Source of the DNA: Lingula anatina
Lineage: Eukaryota > Brachiopoda > Lingulata > Lingulida > Lingulidae
Length of the DNA stretch: 64,000 nt
Direction of reading: 5' to 3'
Assembly (NCBI RefSeq): GCF_001039355.2
Contig: NW_019774225.1
Location: 323,729-387,728, forward strand
The position numbers and the translations under genes are program-made. Shown piece after piece: positions 48,701-60,362 of the stretch. Below the pieces are notes generated by a model. The model made no database searches and was not told the origin of the DNA. It saw only the letters and a list, made by a program, of their open reading frames with translations. Positions within the stretch are counted from its first letter, which is position 1. Each line of letters starts with the position of its first letter.

Positions 48701-49479
48701 GTAAGTCAAATCAACTCCCTTAATATCCCCTTTTTCACACCACATTTAGAAGTATTTAATTTTTTGTTTATGGCTCTGCACTATACATGTAGATGTAACT
48801 AAATATTGAGGGGATCAGTTTATCAACAAGCAGCGTTAGGTTACTGTATTGCAACAGATGAATCTCCGTATTTCTGTCTTCTTTATTATGCATGGTGTTT
48901 CGGGGGGACATCTAACAAATCAAGCTGTACATTTTATGCATTCAGTGCTTCAAAAACATATCATCTAGGTCATTCGTATTGCTTAGGTCTAGAAACACTA
49001 ATGATCATATATGACCACACCCTTTCGACATTCTGACCGTATATCATGTCCTTGCCTTATGACCACGTTTGAAATGTTAGAAAACTAGGACGATGCCTTT
49101 GATATCTAATAGATATTAACAAGCAAGACCTTTTCTAAACGTGCTATATTGCTCTAATTATTAATGTTACCAGCCTTGCTACTCGGCAGTGGTGGATTTA
49201 GGGGGAGGGTCAGGTGGTCCTGACCCTCTTCTTGAAATTAGAATTTTGACTAACTGACTCATAGTTGTAAACCGTACAAAATGGCCCAAATGACCCTTTA
49301 AGATACAAAGGGGGGGGGGGGGGGAAGGGGGGATCAGCTTCGCATTATGCGGCCTGTTTTTCCTAAAAAAAAACGGACCGCTCCCCCTTCAAATAATCGT
49401 GGATGGTTTATGTTAGTTAAAAGTAATCTCAACATGCAAAGGAGGATCAAACTAACGATAAAATTGATTTTACTTTCAG
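48701..49479 (+). other. 3'UTR intron of gene B
   Basis: Donor GTAAGT at 48701, acceptor TTTTACTTTCAG ending at 49479. The acceptor is matched base for base in C and D. Confidence 0.65.
49187..49412. mobile_element. hAT-like short element inside the gene B intron
   Basis: Begins CAGTGGTGGATTTAGGGGGA and ends with the decayed inverse CTCCCCCTTC, then AATCGTGGATGG. It contains the palindrome GGGTCAGGTGGTCCTGACCC and a poly-G run at 49310-49324. In gene C the same place reads CTTTGCTACTTG without it. Confidence 0.5.
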
Positions 49480-49845
49480 AATTCATTCATCGCAGTTTTA
49501 TAAGGAGAAAATTGATGCCACGTTTCATCTCAACTGAAATATGGGGGAAATCGGACGTCAGTTAGCAGCGATTTTCCATCATTCTCATTCACCAGTGCCT
49601 CATGGAGTCTTCATATTCATCGTACCTGCTATGTGATTTGAAATACTATCAGAACGCAAGTCCTGTTAGTGTGCAGATTCAGTATTTTTATGTTTTTTTT
49701 CATGAAAACATCTTCATAGTTTTTTTAACTCAGTAACTATGATATATATACAGCTAAACATAAACTCACACTGCTTGATTTTTTTAAAATGAGAGTTGTA
49801 TGTCTCTATCGTGATGTATTGAAATAAAAGTCACATTTTTATGGT
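49480..49845 (+). other. Noncoding second exon (3'UTR) of gene B
   Basis: Homologous to the exons at 54860 and 61550. AATAAA at 49823-49828. A short frame across its start is partly conserved among copies but has no link to the exon 1 frame. Confidence 0.6.
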
Positions 49846-49978
49846 AAACATATGTTTTCTCAGTAATTTGAAATATCGGATAAAATATTAATGGATATTT
49901 TTCAAAACGTTCCCACGTCCCCGAGTTGAACAAATCGCATTGTATATCCCCCATCTTTCTCTTTTTCTCTTTTCCTTA

Positions 49979-49981
<3 letters not shown>

Positions 49982-50016
<35 letters not shown>
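49982..50016. repeat. (TC)n microsatellite
   Basis: Uninterrupted TC run just past the gene B 3' end. Confidence 0.95.
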
Positions 50017-50019
<3 letters not shown>

Positions 50020-50291
50020 GATCAAGCATGTAGTCATCCCTGAAGTCACCTCTTGCAAATGCAGTGAGATATCCGTTAACCAAGTTACGGTAAAAGGACT
50101 CTGTTCCGACATGAACAATCATCAAAACCATGACAACGGGATGCTCTCCAAACTCTCCAAACTGCATGATCTTGACATACTCTCCCAAGAGGCATCTCCC
50201 AAAATGTCCACAGATTATCATTCGACCATCGATAGGTTAAAAAAAGGCGATATACAAAACATCAATTAAAACGGTTTACAGCTGGTATGCG

Positions 50292-50346
<55 letters not shown>
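50292..50346. repeat. (ATT)n microsatellite
   Basis: About 18 ATT units near the junction between the two tandem units. Confidence 0.97.
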
Positions 50347-50585
50347 GTGTTTGCTTTAATTTAATAAATGATTTGACTAGCTACCGCATTGCTCTGGCTT
50401 GGTTGTGACATCTCCACTAACACAACAACGCGTCTCTTTATCTCGTTAGGTTGAAGAAAAGGGTTTGCGTTTGCGTACGAAACTGAATAGTTTATCTAAT
50501 AAATAAAAAAATTGAGTGATAGCCACAACCTTTTGTAAAATTTGCTTATGCCTTGAATTGTTTATTTCTGACACAAACACACACT

Positions 50586-50617
<32 letters not shown>

Positions 50618-50624
50618 GAGAGAG
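50586..50624. repeat. (GA)n microsatellite
   Basis: Counterpart of the (GA)n at 45580-45609 in unit 1. Confidence 0.95.
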
Positions 50625-51186
50625 ATTGGGGCAAGTAAAAAGAGTGAGAGAAACAATCATTCAAAAATTTTAAAGACATGGTCTATTTCGAAATAATTTT
50701 TTAATTCGTATTATTGGTCGTGTTGATGCCCTGGTAAAAGCAACATTTGTCACTTTAGAAAAACGACGCATAGAACTACAGTGTATGAAAATCTTTCTTC
50801 AAGAAAACAAAGAACGACGAGGATAAGCTAAATCACCCCTTAACTTCCAGAATGTACAGGAAACTAAGCCATCACCAATCTAACTTCAATGTCCTTAATT
50901 CAAGATCGAACGTACCGAACTTTTATACACTTTTCTTTTTAACATTTAGAAGTCTGTGTTTTATTTAGAACTCGGTTTGATCTTAATGCAAATCTTTATT
51001 TTATGTAAATATTTTATAATTTTATTCGAACTCATTCATCTGTACATCTTCAATCTTTTGGTTCCAATGTTCTATATTATATTATAAAAAGACATTTATA
51101 ATGAAGGTCATATGTATTTTGCTCCCTGACGATATAGTTAAAAGACATTTATAATGAAGGATAAATTAAAGCAAACACTGGCAAGT

Positions 51187-52064
51187 TTTATTATTTGTTG
51201 ACCGACTGAAATCAAGAAATATATAAAAATGATTTCAATACGACATGAAAATGAAGTCCACAGAATATCATGATATGCAGTGTGATGAAGTATAAACTCA
51301 CACTGTAAACGGTAGATACGATGATTCAATGGAGCCTTTGTAGGTAAATATCTTGCACAATACTTGCTGGTAGCCGTCTTCCAAAATAACAGATATGGCA
51401 GTTGAGATAAGACCTTTTGGGAATCTGCATATAATGGTCCCTTAGTAAACGTGAACCCTGAAAGTACTAGAAAGAATGAAAATGAATATTTTGATCTCCT
51501 GTGATATAACAAATTCTTCCAGGTGCATGTCCAAAGTGGAAAAGGCCAAACAGAATTGATAGTGTGGTTTACGAGCGGTGACTCTTTGTAATAAGGGTCG
51601 GAAGACGATTTTTTTTGTATTTGTCTTTTAAACAAATGATCTTACACGGGCATCGCAGTTAACTATGAGTGTTGGTTGGGCATTTTTGTAACTGGTAGGA
51701 AATCTCAGATCCACATGCAGTATGGACGAATTTTTGAGCATGAAGCAAAATCGATGTATCACGTACAAAATAGCAAACACCCCGCAATGCATACGTTGCA
51801 TTAAACAAACGTTATTTGCGATATATTTTAAACAAAACTAATGGTGTTCAGATTTTATTCAAGGAGTACAGGCTTGAATAAAACCTCATGAGAAAATGCA
51901 CGAAATAATTTGAATGTGAACAAAGTTTTTTTTTAAAAGAACATTGAATAAACTAACCTTTATGGTAGATTCCATATATCTATCATAAAGGGTTATTTTT
52001 ATATATTCGGTAGCCTTTGTAATAACCCCCTCTTTAATATCCTCCACTGGAACCGAAACCGGGG
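51187..52064 (-). pseudogene. Decayed glycine-rich paralogue E
   Basis: Position and flanks match gene A in the second unit. The surviving 3' part of exon 1 (52064-51957) reads GFGSSGGY, a stop (52036-52034), then RGGYYKGYRIYK in the same frame, clearly the old Tyr/Arg tail. The donor is now CATAAAG|GTTAGT; the acceptor TACTTTCAG|GGTTCAC (exon from 51457) and AATAAA at 51192-51187 persist. The signal peptide, Gly runs, TATA box and leader of A are gone: the sequence matches A upstream up to about 52250 (GTTGACAAATG) and then differs. An overlapping open frame (52245-51886) runs through in another frame, so a new short transcript is possible but unsupported. Confidence 0.72.
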
Positions 52065-53656
52065 TAACGTGACAGAGATTCCCGAGATTTGAGGTGGCGC
52101 ATGCTCTAACTTTGAATAAACGGTATACAATATTCATATCTTCACCAATATTTTGCATTTTCTGATCCGTGCATTTTGTTAGATATGGTATCTGGAATAA
52201 AAAAAAAGCACTGCACAAAATGGTTAACAGATGTGAGGTGATCATTTGTCAACAAAACACATGGGATTAGAGGTGAGATTACGTTTTTGACCAAGTCTGT
52301 ATTACAATTACAATTACAATATCCACAGTGACAATATTCCCGGTTCTTGCCCTTTGGCTCAGTGGAGCGCGAATTATTTCCTGCAGTAAAAAATGTCACG
52401 ATGACCCCTGGTACAAGGGGGTAATGGTCAGCATACATGCTAAACCACCCTCCTCCCATTAAAAAGCCTGTAGTTCTATTAGGACAGCACATAAAATGTC
52501 ATCCTTTTTACCGGTCATTTATATCTGGGTACAGTTAAAAAAACATTTCCTCAATTTGCGGTAAGGCGCGTGGACAGTGGGGAAAGCTCGTATGTCATAT
52601 GCTGTTGATGGACAGAGTGACCGGTATTCATGAAGGGAGGTTTAATTTATGGCGTAGGTAAATATTTATCACTCCACAAACTGAAATATATGCACTATTT
52701 GTTTGGATATTGTTTATTAAGGCAACATCTCTCAGGCCTAATCATTACGTTATTCCTATTACTCAACATTATCCATGTTGTCTACTTAATTACATTGTTC
52801 GTTCTATTAGAGGGACTTTTAAATAGAGTCCGTCACCAGTCAAGTTTTGAACACCATACTTGTGTTTGTCTTTTATTGTTTTTTGTTTGTGAGTGAGGAG
52901 ACATAAAGGCCGTTAGCAGAGTTCAAACTTTTTTGATTCAGTGAAATACATTGCTGAACTATCTGTAAGCATAGCGATGCACGATGAACAACGATGCTAT
53001 AATGCTGTGTTGTTACCCTGCTTAAAAGTTCCAAGATTAAGATTAAAATTAATAATGAAAAATATAACAAGTGTATTTGAAAATATCATTTAAAGCTGTT
53101 GTAAAATGGACTTCAATGGACTTCAAAGTTTAATATGATGATTTGAAAAGAGCAGAGTTACCACATCAGCAATTGATATTGTTTCATTTTTTAAAAAGCT
53201 GTTGTAACGTGGGCTTTATTAGACTTCGCTGTTGAAGAGAGTAGAGTTATTATATCAACAATCTATATTATGAACCAATGGCATAATCATACCTACTCAA
53301 AAATTATACAAAATATGTTGTAAATTACTTGCCTTCCCTCTCTCTCTATCACGTTCTTATTATATGCACGTGCGTTTTTTTTTTCACGTGCTGTCTGCAA
53401 ATGTAGCGTGAGGCCTCTCTCCACGCAAGGGTCCAGTAGCATGCTTACTGACCATCAAGTCCTTGACTTCAGTGGGCATCAGGAAATAATTCGTTCTCAT
53501 TTGTCAAAAAAGCAAGAACCATATCTAGAAAAAATCGCAACATGGTTTCTATTAAAAGAATAAAAAAGGCTCAGATAAATTATTCAGTGCAGGCTGTAAT
53601 GATGATTTGTTTATTAATTTGTTTTTTATTATTTGTGTTACAACGTGAAAAATACT

Positions 53657-53687
53657 TTTTTTACCGAAGATGAGGTCTGTGCACGCG
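53657..53687 (+). promoter_or_regulatory. Shared proximal promoter block of gene C
   Basis: TTTTTACCGAAGATGAGGTC then TGTGCACGC, the same block as in A, B and D. Confidence 0.55.
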
Positions 53688-53700
53688 AGAGAGCAAATGC

Positions 53701-53708
53701 TATAAAAA
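53701..53708 (+). promoter_or_regulatory. TATA box of gene C
   Basis: TATAAAAA in GCAAATGCTATAAAAACC, 91 bp before the ATG. Confidence 0.8.
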
Positions 53709-53791
53709 CCAGCGCTATCCACGACTACAACAGACCAACTGAGGTTTGCTTTGGAAATCTCTTCCCGGCAGTCCTCTAGATAGTCGCCAAG

Positions 53792-54049
53792 ATGTTGAAG
53801 CACCTGTTCATCCTCGGCCTGATCATCATGCCGATCTTCGCCCAATCCTACAGCGGAGGCGGTGGCGGCGGTGCTGGCGGTGGTGGCGGTGGCCCAGGAG
53901 GATCCGGCTTTGGTGCCGGTTTCGGCTTTGGCTCTGCTCCCGGCGGCGGCGGCGGTGGCGGCGGCGGCGGTGGAGGCTCCAACGGCGGCTTCGGCTTCGG
54001 CGGCGGTTTTGGTTCCGGTGGCACTTATAACGGTCCACCCCCACCTTAA
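53792..54049 (+). CDS. Secreted glycine-rich protein C, short-tailed, 85 aa
   Basis: Signal peptide MLKHLFILGLIIMPIFA, then QSYSGGGGGGAGGGGGG, PGGSGFGAGFGFGSAP, a run of 12 Gly, SNGGFGFGGGFGSGG and the end TYNGPPPP. Compared with A and B it lacks about 18 codons that hold the Tyr/Arg tail, an in-frame loss that joins the DPP position to a short Pro end. The sequence after the stop (TAAATCGCTCTATTCTGC) still matches B, so this is a deletion and not a frameshift. The donor AAG|GTAAGT is 22 nt after the stop. The protein is identical to D. Likely extracellular and structural; removing the basic aromatic tail should change cross-linking or assembly (inference). Confidence 0.86.
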   Translation: MLKHLFILGLIIMPIFAQSYSGGGGGGAGGGGGGPGGSGFGAGFGFGSAPGGGGGGGGGGGGSNGGFGFGGGFGSGGTYNGPPPP

Positions 54050-54071
54050 ATCGCTCTATTCTGCTATGAAG

Positions 54072-54859
54072 GTAAGTTTAAACAATTTACTTAAAATCCA
54101 ATTATTCTCAATGAAAGTTAAGGATTTCATTTATTTTCAAACATTGAAACGTTACTGTTCTGTGACGGGTGATTTTCTTTATTCCCTTCTTGTTTAATTT
54201 GCATTACGTCCTTAAGAGAAATATAACAACTCAAGCTGTAAATGTTATCGCCACGAAAATGTTTCATCCACTCATACTCGGTATAAAAAGTAGAAAGGCG
54301 GTTATTGATCATATTTGATCACACCCTTATGCCAACATGATCATTTAATTACGTTCTTGCCTTATACCTAGCTGGCAATTGTTAAAGAGGTAGATTTATC
54401 TATGATGCATTCGGTTCTTTACAAAAACTACATGTATGTCGCATGCGATACTTTATGCAACTAAATAAGTAGGGCCTTTGTAAAAGCTGTATCTTAGATC
54501 CCACCCCCATACCTAGATCGATCTAACAGGATCAACCCATCTCCGAGGGGTTTCTCGCTAAATTGCTTTCAGCTTAAGCGGCTTAGATGCTTGGCACGCC
54601 TACATAAGCTTCTAAACAATAGTTAATTATCAGTAGGTGTACCAGACATCAGAGTCGCTTAAGCTGAAAGCAATTTAGCGAGAAACCCCTTGGAGAGGGG
54701 TCGATCCTGCCAGATCGATCTAGGTATGGGAACGGGATCTTAATGTAGTTATTAATGTTACCCACCTTGGAGCTTTGCTACTTGATATCTCACGTGAACT
54801 GTGTAACCTCAAACCGCTACGAGATATCAAAATAACGATTAAATTAATTTTACTTTCAG
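54072..54859 (+). other. 3'UTR intron of gene C, carrying a hairpin MITE
   Basis: Donor GTAAGT at 54072, acceptor TTTTACTTTCAG ending at 54859. The MITE at 54497-54739 lies inside. Confidence 0.65.
54497..54739. mobile_element. PIF/Harbinger-like hairpin MITE, 243 bp
   Basis: TTA at 54494-54496 and 54740-54742. The ends GATCCCACCCCCATACCTAG and CTAGGTATGGGAACGGGATC are inverted. The subterminal arms (TTTCTCGCTAAATTGCTTTC / GAAAGCAATTTAGCGAGAAA) pair perfectly. Absent from the homologous intron of gene B. Confidence 0.8.
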
Positions 54860-55185
54860 AGATCATTCATCTCAGTTTTGTTAGAAGAAAATTGCATCCA
54901 CGCTTCATCTCGACTGAAATATTGAGGAGTTTTCAGCATATTTCCCAACATTCCCATTCACCAAGGTTTCATGGAGTCTTCATGTTTATCATACCTACTA
55001 TGTGTTATGATACACGATCATCACCATACAGCTCATGATAGTGTGTGGACTCTATACCTGTATATTTTTAAACGCAGTCTGAGGCATGTATCTAAACACC
55101 ACTCTCACTGCTTGCCATTTTGTAAACGAAGCTTGAGCATCTTTATCGTAATACCTTAAAATAAAAATTACATTTTTTACTGATA
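54860..55185 (+). other. Noncoding second exon (3'UTR) of gene C
   Basis: Starts AGATCATTCATCTCAG; AATAAA at 55160-55165. The exon end is approximate. Confidence 0.6.
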
Positions 55186-55288
55186 AACAGGTGTTGTTGT
55201 TAATAATTCAAACTTATCGGTTGAAACATTATAGATACATAGTAGTTGAAACGTTCCTGAATTGAGTCGTATTTCACCGCCATCTTCG

Positions 55289-55309
55289 TCTCTCTCTCTC
55301 TCTCTCTCT
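55289..55309. repeat. (TC)n microsatellite, short allele
   Basis: About 10 TC units; copy 2 has about 32. Confidence 0.95.
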
Positions 55310-56635
55310 GGTTCAACATTTATTAATTGGTGTGATCTTCAGAAACTTCTTTTTACAAAAAGTTGTTGCTGTTGCACAAAAGTTTTTTCAAATAATTCAT
55401 TCAGTACAAGGTAGTGGACTGCCAGTGTCGTTTGAAAATAATCCCTTTACCAAGGACAAGTGTAATACGTGTTTCTTACCATTAAGGATGTGCAATGTAT
55501 CTATCGTGTTAACAATGTCATGGACGGATTCGGAGCAAGAATGGCGTTAAGAGGTTTGGTGCATAAGGGCCGGTACTCCCCCTTAATGACCTTCCATTAA
55601 AACAGCATTTTTGTGAAACCCCTTTTCCTTCCTGTAACCTGCATCCCCATTTTTTCATCACTTACCTTTGTGTAGCTCCTTCCACTATTGCCCCCCTCTT
55701 GTCTAGCTTTACCCCTGCCCAGTACACCAACCCCATGACTAGGACTCGCAAGTGCTTCGTGTTCAAGAACGTGTTAGTGGCCCAAAGCAATAATTGCGTT
55801 AGATGAGACGTCGCAACCAGCACATCGCGCTATTGTGCATTCATTTTGACTTGTGAAGCAGTGGTGCAATAAGACGTTTCAATTTTTATGAGCACTAAAT
55901 TTAAGTGACTGCCCGATAAAGCCGAGTACATCATTTCTCAGAGAGGGTCTATCAACTAACGTATTTAGCAACTTATAATATCTGTCGTTTCATTGCATTA
56001 ATTGTGCCAACTAGAACGCCATCGGTACAACTATCGCAATTAACTAAGGCAAATTGTAACAATACCAGATCCTCATACGATGTTTATTTCCTCCTTTTAC
56101 TAGTAGAAGGAACCCTGCATATGAAAAACATGGATCAGTAAAGTGCTTCTACGAGTATATGTAATCAATGTTCAAGGGACTTGTCCCTTTTCTGAAACTG
56201 GACTATTACCTACCTTGAATTTTCTTATTCATTACATAAGAGTGCGCAAATTTTGAATATCTTTATTTAATTGTTTTCTATTCAACATACGGAGGCTTAT
56301 CTTCAGTTTAACCGACCTCAGAAGAAGAATTACTTATGGTTGTTTACTGGTGTGGTCGGCTCAATCCGTATAGTTTAAAGTCCCATATCAAATGACACTT
56401 TTCAGGGCATGCCCCCTGCTGTGGACGTGTGTTTTGACATCGATCCTTGCTGTGTTTCCCAAGATAAATAAATTGCAGATGGATGTATAGAAATACTTAC
56501 ACCATGTATAGATAACTAAATATTTAGGCCAGTGCACGCTGTCTAGACATCTCCATAATGAGAAAGTCACTAAACACATGACTGAAAGTAAGACATAAAA
56601 CCGGTTCAGCTGTTACGCCTCAGGCCCGTATCCGC
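55310..56635. other. 3' flank of gene C, no gene seen
   Basis: Frames here are broken by indels between the two copies, so coding is unlikely. Confidence 0.7.
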
Positions 56636-56723
56636 NNNNNNNNNNNNNNNNNNNNNNNNNNNNNNNNNNNNNNNNNNNNNNNNNNNNNNNNNNNNNNNNN
56701 NNNNNNNNNNNNNNNNNNNNNNN
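56636..56723. other. Assembly gap of 88 n
   Basis: The second copy reads through here as a poly-G tract (63553-63574), so the gap is probably an unsequenced homopolymer and shorter than drawn. Confidence 0.85.
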
Positions 56724-57433
56724 GGGGGGGAGTTGGGAGTTCGAACGCACCGCCCTTTTTGCCTGGAAAGGTCCACTCTCGCGACTGGGTACAATTTGAT
56801 CTACATGTAAGTACACGTAGGTTTCATGGTAAAAGGTCCCACTTTTTCAGAAAAAGCCCCCCCCCTCTAAAATGACTGGCTTCGGGCATGCGCCTCGTAT
56901 TTCAGACCGAAAAAAAAAAAAAAACAGACATAGAGCAATCATACGTGAAAGGAGACCGGGCTAAGTTGAAAACAAGCTCGTTGAAGTGAGGCTTCCCCTT
57001 GCAGGATCCAATTGTTGATATAATGCTCAAATGGTACAAATTTGAGGACGCAAGCATGAGTGTAGTGCATCAAATTTGGGGAAATGGCTACGCGCTATAC
57101 GGGACGTATTAGATCACGAATTTCCGTATCGTTGAATCTGCTGCATGCATGGCTCTCTTGAATAAACAGATATGTAAAGAACGGAATGCGTAATGTATTT
57201 AATTAAATCTCTAGGTTCCAACAGTAAATCGAGAATTTTGGTGCCAAATAAGTAGATACTTGCTTCTCAATTTAGTTTAATTTTAATACTGAACATAATA
57301 TCCATCTCAATACAATCTTAAATGCAAGTAACAAATCCACCTGTGTCTCCCTATGGTCAAGGACAAATGATTGCCCAGTAGTCTTGCAATTGCCAAAAGT
57401 GCCATTGCCAAAAAGTAGGGTCTGGTTCGTAAG

Positions 57434-57435
<2 letters not shown>

Positions 57436-57530
<95 letters not shown>
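57436..57530. repeat. Long (TA)n microsatellite
   Basis: About 47 uninterrupted TA units. Confidence 0.97.
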
Positions 57531-57531
<1 letters not shown>

Positions 57532-58448
57532 TGCACTTCACTAAGTCACTTCACTAAGTCTCAACAATAGATCCATATAATTTTTGTCCTGTTCAGGCCA
57601 TGGACAAAATTATCTGATTATTTTTTTCTATGTTCAGACTGTTTGCAGAATTTCTAATCCCTCTGAATAGGAAAACATTGACCATTTTGTAGCTCACAAT
57701 TGATTTTAGAACGATTTACCCTAGCAATAAGTAGCGTAATCAATAGAATTGTCGTATCATAATGTTATTTAGTTTAAGTACCATGATAATACTTAATGTG
57801 TAATGGAGCGATTCATTGCGGAAAAAATATGGTAGCGAAAAAGGAAAACTTACATAAAATATTTTACAGGAAAAACTCTGGCCTGAAATTGTTTCTGTTA
57901 CTATATTTTAGGAAGAAAATCTGTAGTACTTTGAAAAAAAAAGGTCTTCCGTGACATGCCATCATTGAGCACTTACAGCTTGTTCATGTTAAATGTGCAT
58001 TATAGCTCCACAAAAAAGGACGAATTTGCATTTTTTAAAACTCTACATCTGGCTTTTAAACTACGCCTTGCTATGCACGTGTCAAAGGGTTATATATAAA
58101 AAAATGTATGTAGTGCCACAGTTGAAATATGAAGATACATCTTTAAATCGTTTTAAGTGACGTGTTCTGATTCCTAACGTGTACATTGATGGATTTTTTT
58201 TCTTATTTGACTTATCCTCTTTTCCTTATTTTGTGGTGGAAGCAGTAGTTAAACACACAAAATAAAATGTATTTTTTTTATTTCTGTGAGAGACAGACTC
58301 GTATCCTTAACTTAAACTTCATAGAACGTGATAGCACGCTATGGTTGTTACTGATTTCCGACGACACGTTTTAGTATGCGTTAAAAGGCAACGGCTTATA
58401 GGCGCGCCGTTATAAGTCAAGAAGACGTCTATTTGACAACGTTTATCA

Positions 58449-58453
58449 CTCTC

Positions 58454-58484
<31 letters not shown>

Positions 58485-58505
58485 ACCCTCTATCTCTCTC
58501 TCTCT

Positions 58506-58550
<45 letters not shown>
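58449..58550. repeat. (TC)n microsatellite, interrupted
   Basis: TC-rich tract with TTTC, TACC and TTC interruptions and a pure run at its 3' end. Confidence 0.95.
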
Positions 58551-58553
<3 letters not shown>

Positions 58554-60359
58554 CATATCACAGTGTATTGCTAAGGTGAGGCTAATTATAAAGTAGGCAC
58601 ACGCACACAATTCACTGACAATTTCGCTATAAGAATTCAATTTAGTTTAATAGGGTAAATCATTTTTTTCGTAATTTGGTGACGAAAAATATGCATTGTG
58701 TTTTCAAAAACCCAATAACGATAATACCCTAGGCACACCCACCCATTTGGTCTCAACTATGCCTGATTTTCGACGAAATTTGCTTTTAGAAATTGAATGG
58801 GAAAGCAATACCTTCTTGTATACTATGATGAAGTCCATGAGAATAAAACCATTTTCTTAATATCATCACCAGCTTGCTAATTATGTAATAATCCTTATAC
58901 ATGTAGTGGTGATACACAATATGCAAAACAACGCTGGCAAAGATAAAAATTAATTCTATGACTATAAACATAAACACTGTCGTTAAGTTTCACGAAGAGA
59001 GAAAGATATCTTTCAACAATTTTATTAGGCTACTAACAACATGGTTGTTGGCCAAATGGAATAGTCGCGAAAATTGAAAGCTTGCTCATTCTCCTAGCGT
59101 CCACAGAAAAGTTACCAAATGGACTTTTCTTTTCGGATTTATAACTCTTCACGTCAATATTTATGCAAAAATCCTGTTACTTAGGTGTATTATGTATACA
59201 CGTTTGGTATATAAAAATACTATTAAATCTAGTAGTAAAATATAAGAAAAAATCCACGAAGTTCCATAATAGCGTTTTCTTCACCATTCGAAACATTTTT
59301 TAATGTTTAAAACATTTTCTTAAACAAAAAAAGAAACAACATAAAAACGAGTATATGTTAGAACCCCTTCGTCTCGAAAACTAACATTAATGCCATACCG
59401 TTGTGTCTGCCCGTGTGGGTGGCTGTCATGTTGATAATTCTGAATAAGGAAATACTGAAATACGCGTCTCCATAACATCCTATGAAAATCAATCACTACA
59501 AGGCGCTATAAGCGGACATGGTCATGCATGCGTGCATTTTGCTCCTTGGGGTCATCAACAAGTCATCTATTCAGGTGCCACGTGAAACACTTGTATATGA
59601 CCTTAAACTAGGTACTGCCAGTTACAAGCCTTTTTCTCCAATTTCCTTTACCATATATGACGGAAATAAGGGATAATGTTATCTCACGCGCTACCGGTAT
59701 CTTCAACAATTGGCCAATGGAAGCGCTGGGTTTGCAAAACAAGTTTTTACAACCAATATATTTGATGGCATTGGTAATGTTGACATCGCACGCGGACTTT
59801 GACGGCAAAAAAGGAAACTTCCAAAGCATAAAAACTGCAATTTGATTTTCATTTGGTTATTTTTTTCTACATTCCATTTAAATTGCCTTTATACCAGTCA
59901 TACCAAAAATTATTATTTATTATAAATGAGATAATAAATAAACATTTGGGTCACTCCCAACCGCGGTAATTTCATAATGAAATCTACACTGATCAATTTT
60001 TATTAATTCATTTTAGATCGGTCCCGTATTGCCCAGTTTAAAAGATATTAATAGATAGATATTTTGGAAAGCAGTCTCTTGATACGGTAACACCTTAAAT
60101 GCAAGCCAAGTGAAACAACTAAAATTATTTATTTGTAAATTAAACTATATGTTGAATTAGGTCTGAATTATCAGTTATAAACTTCAAATCATATGGGTAA
60201 AGCAGTACGAACGGTACCCAAAACCCTTTGCTCTTTTATTAAGATCTTGATAAAGATTCTTTGTCAAGATTTTCCCCTATATATACAGTATATATGGGTA
60301 TAACAAGTGTCCACAATAATATTACTTGAAAGTAAAATAGGCACCATCAACTAAAGACG

Positions 60360-60360
60360 N
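60360..60360. other. Single undetermined base (assembly join)
   Basis: A lone n where single-copy sequence gives way abruptly to the second copy of the gene C block, without the upstream half of the unit. Confidence 0.8.
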
Positions 60361-60362
60361 CT

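Larger units (their letters stand above)
45440..50370. repeat. Tandem duplicon, unit 1 (genes A and B)
   Basis: Its left edge (GCATTGCACTGGCCCGGTTG, TGACATCTC, then a (GA)n) is repeated at about 50380-50625. The A-upstream stretch 47090-47560 is repeated at 52320-53050, and the region upstream of B at about 53330-53640. The units are head to tail, each originally carrying a divergent gene pair. Boundaries are approximate. Confidence 0.75.
50380..55310. repeat. Tandem duplicon, unit 2 (remnant E and gene C)
   Basis: Second head-to-tail copy of the roughly 5 kb unit. The minus-strand member has decayed while the plus-strand member is intact. The right edge is near the (TC)n at 55289-55309, which corresponds to the (TC)n at 49982-50016 in unit 1. 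Confidence 0.75.
53655..57157 (+). repeat. Large direct repeat, copy 1 (with gene C)
   Basis: Matches 60361-64000 almost base for base over gene, intron, 3'UTR and 3' flank. Differences are scattered substitutions, microsatellite length, one indel of about 30 bp near 55570-55605, and a 217-bp element present only in copy 2. Confidence 0.92.
57158..60359. other. Single-copy stretch with microsatellites, no gene seen
   Basis: Contains a long (TA)n and a (TC)n. No frame shows a family motif, signal peptide or splice pairing. Confidence 0.7.

Noticed and set aside
53552-53845. Antisense frame reading MGEDRHDDQAEDEQVLQHLG, repeated at 60351 and in A/B
   Set aside because: It is the reverse of the shared signal peptide, leader and promoter of the Gly-rich genes.
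54775-55038. 87-codon frame over the 3' exon of C (and D), partly conserved in B
   Set aside because: Its start lies in the predicted intron and the conserved part begins at the splice acceptor. I considered a coding second exon, but the stop in exon 1 comes before the donor in all four genes.
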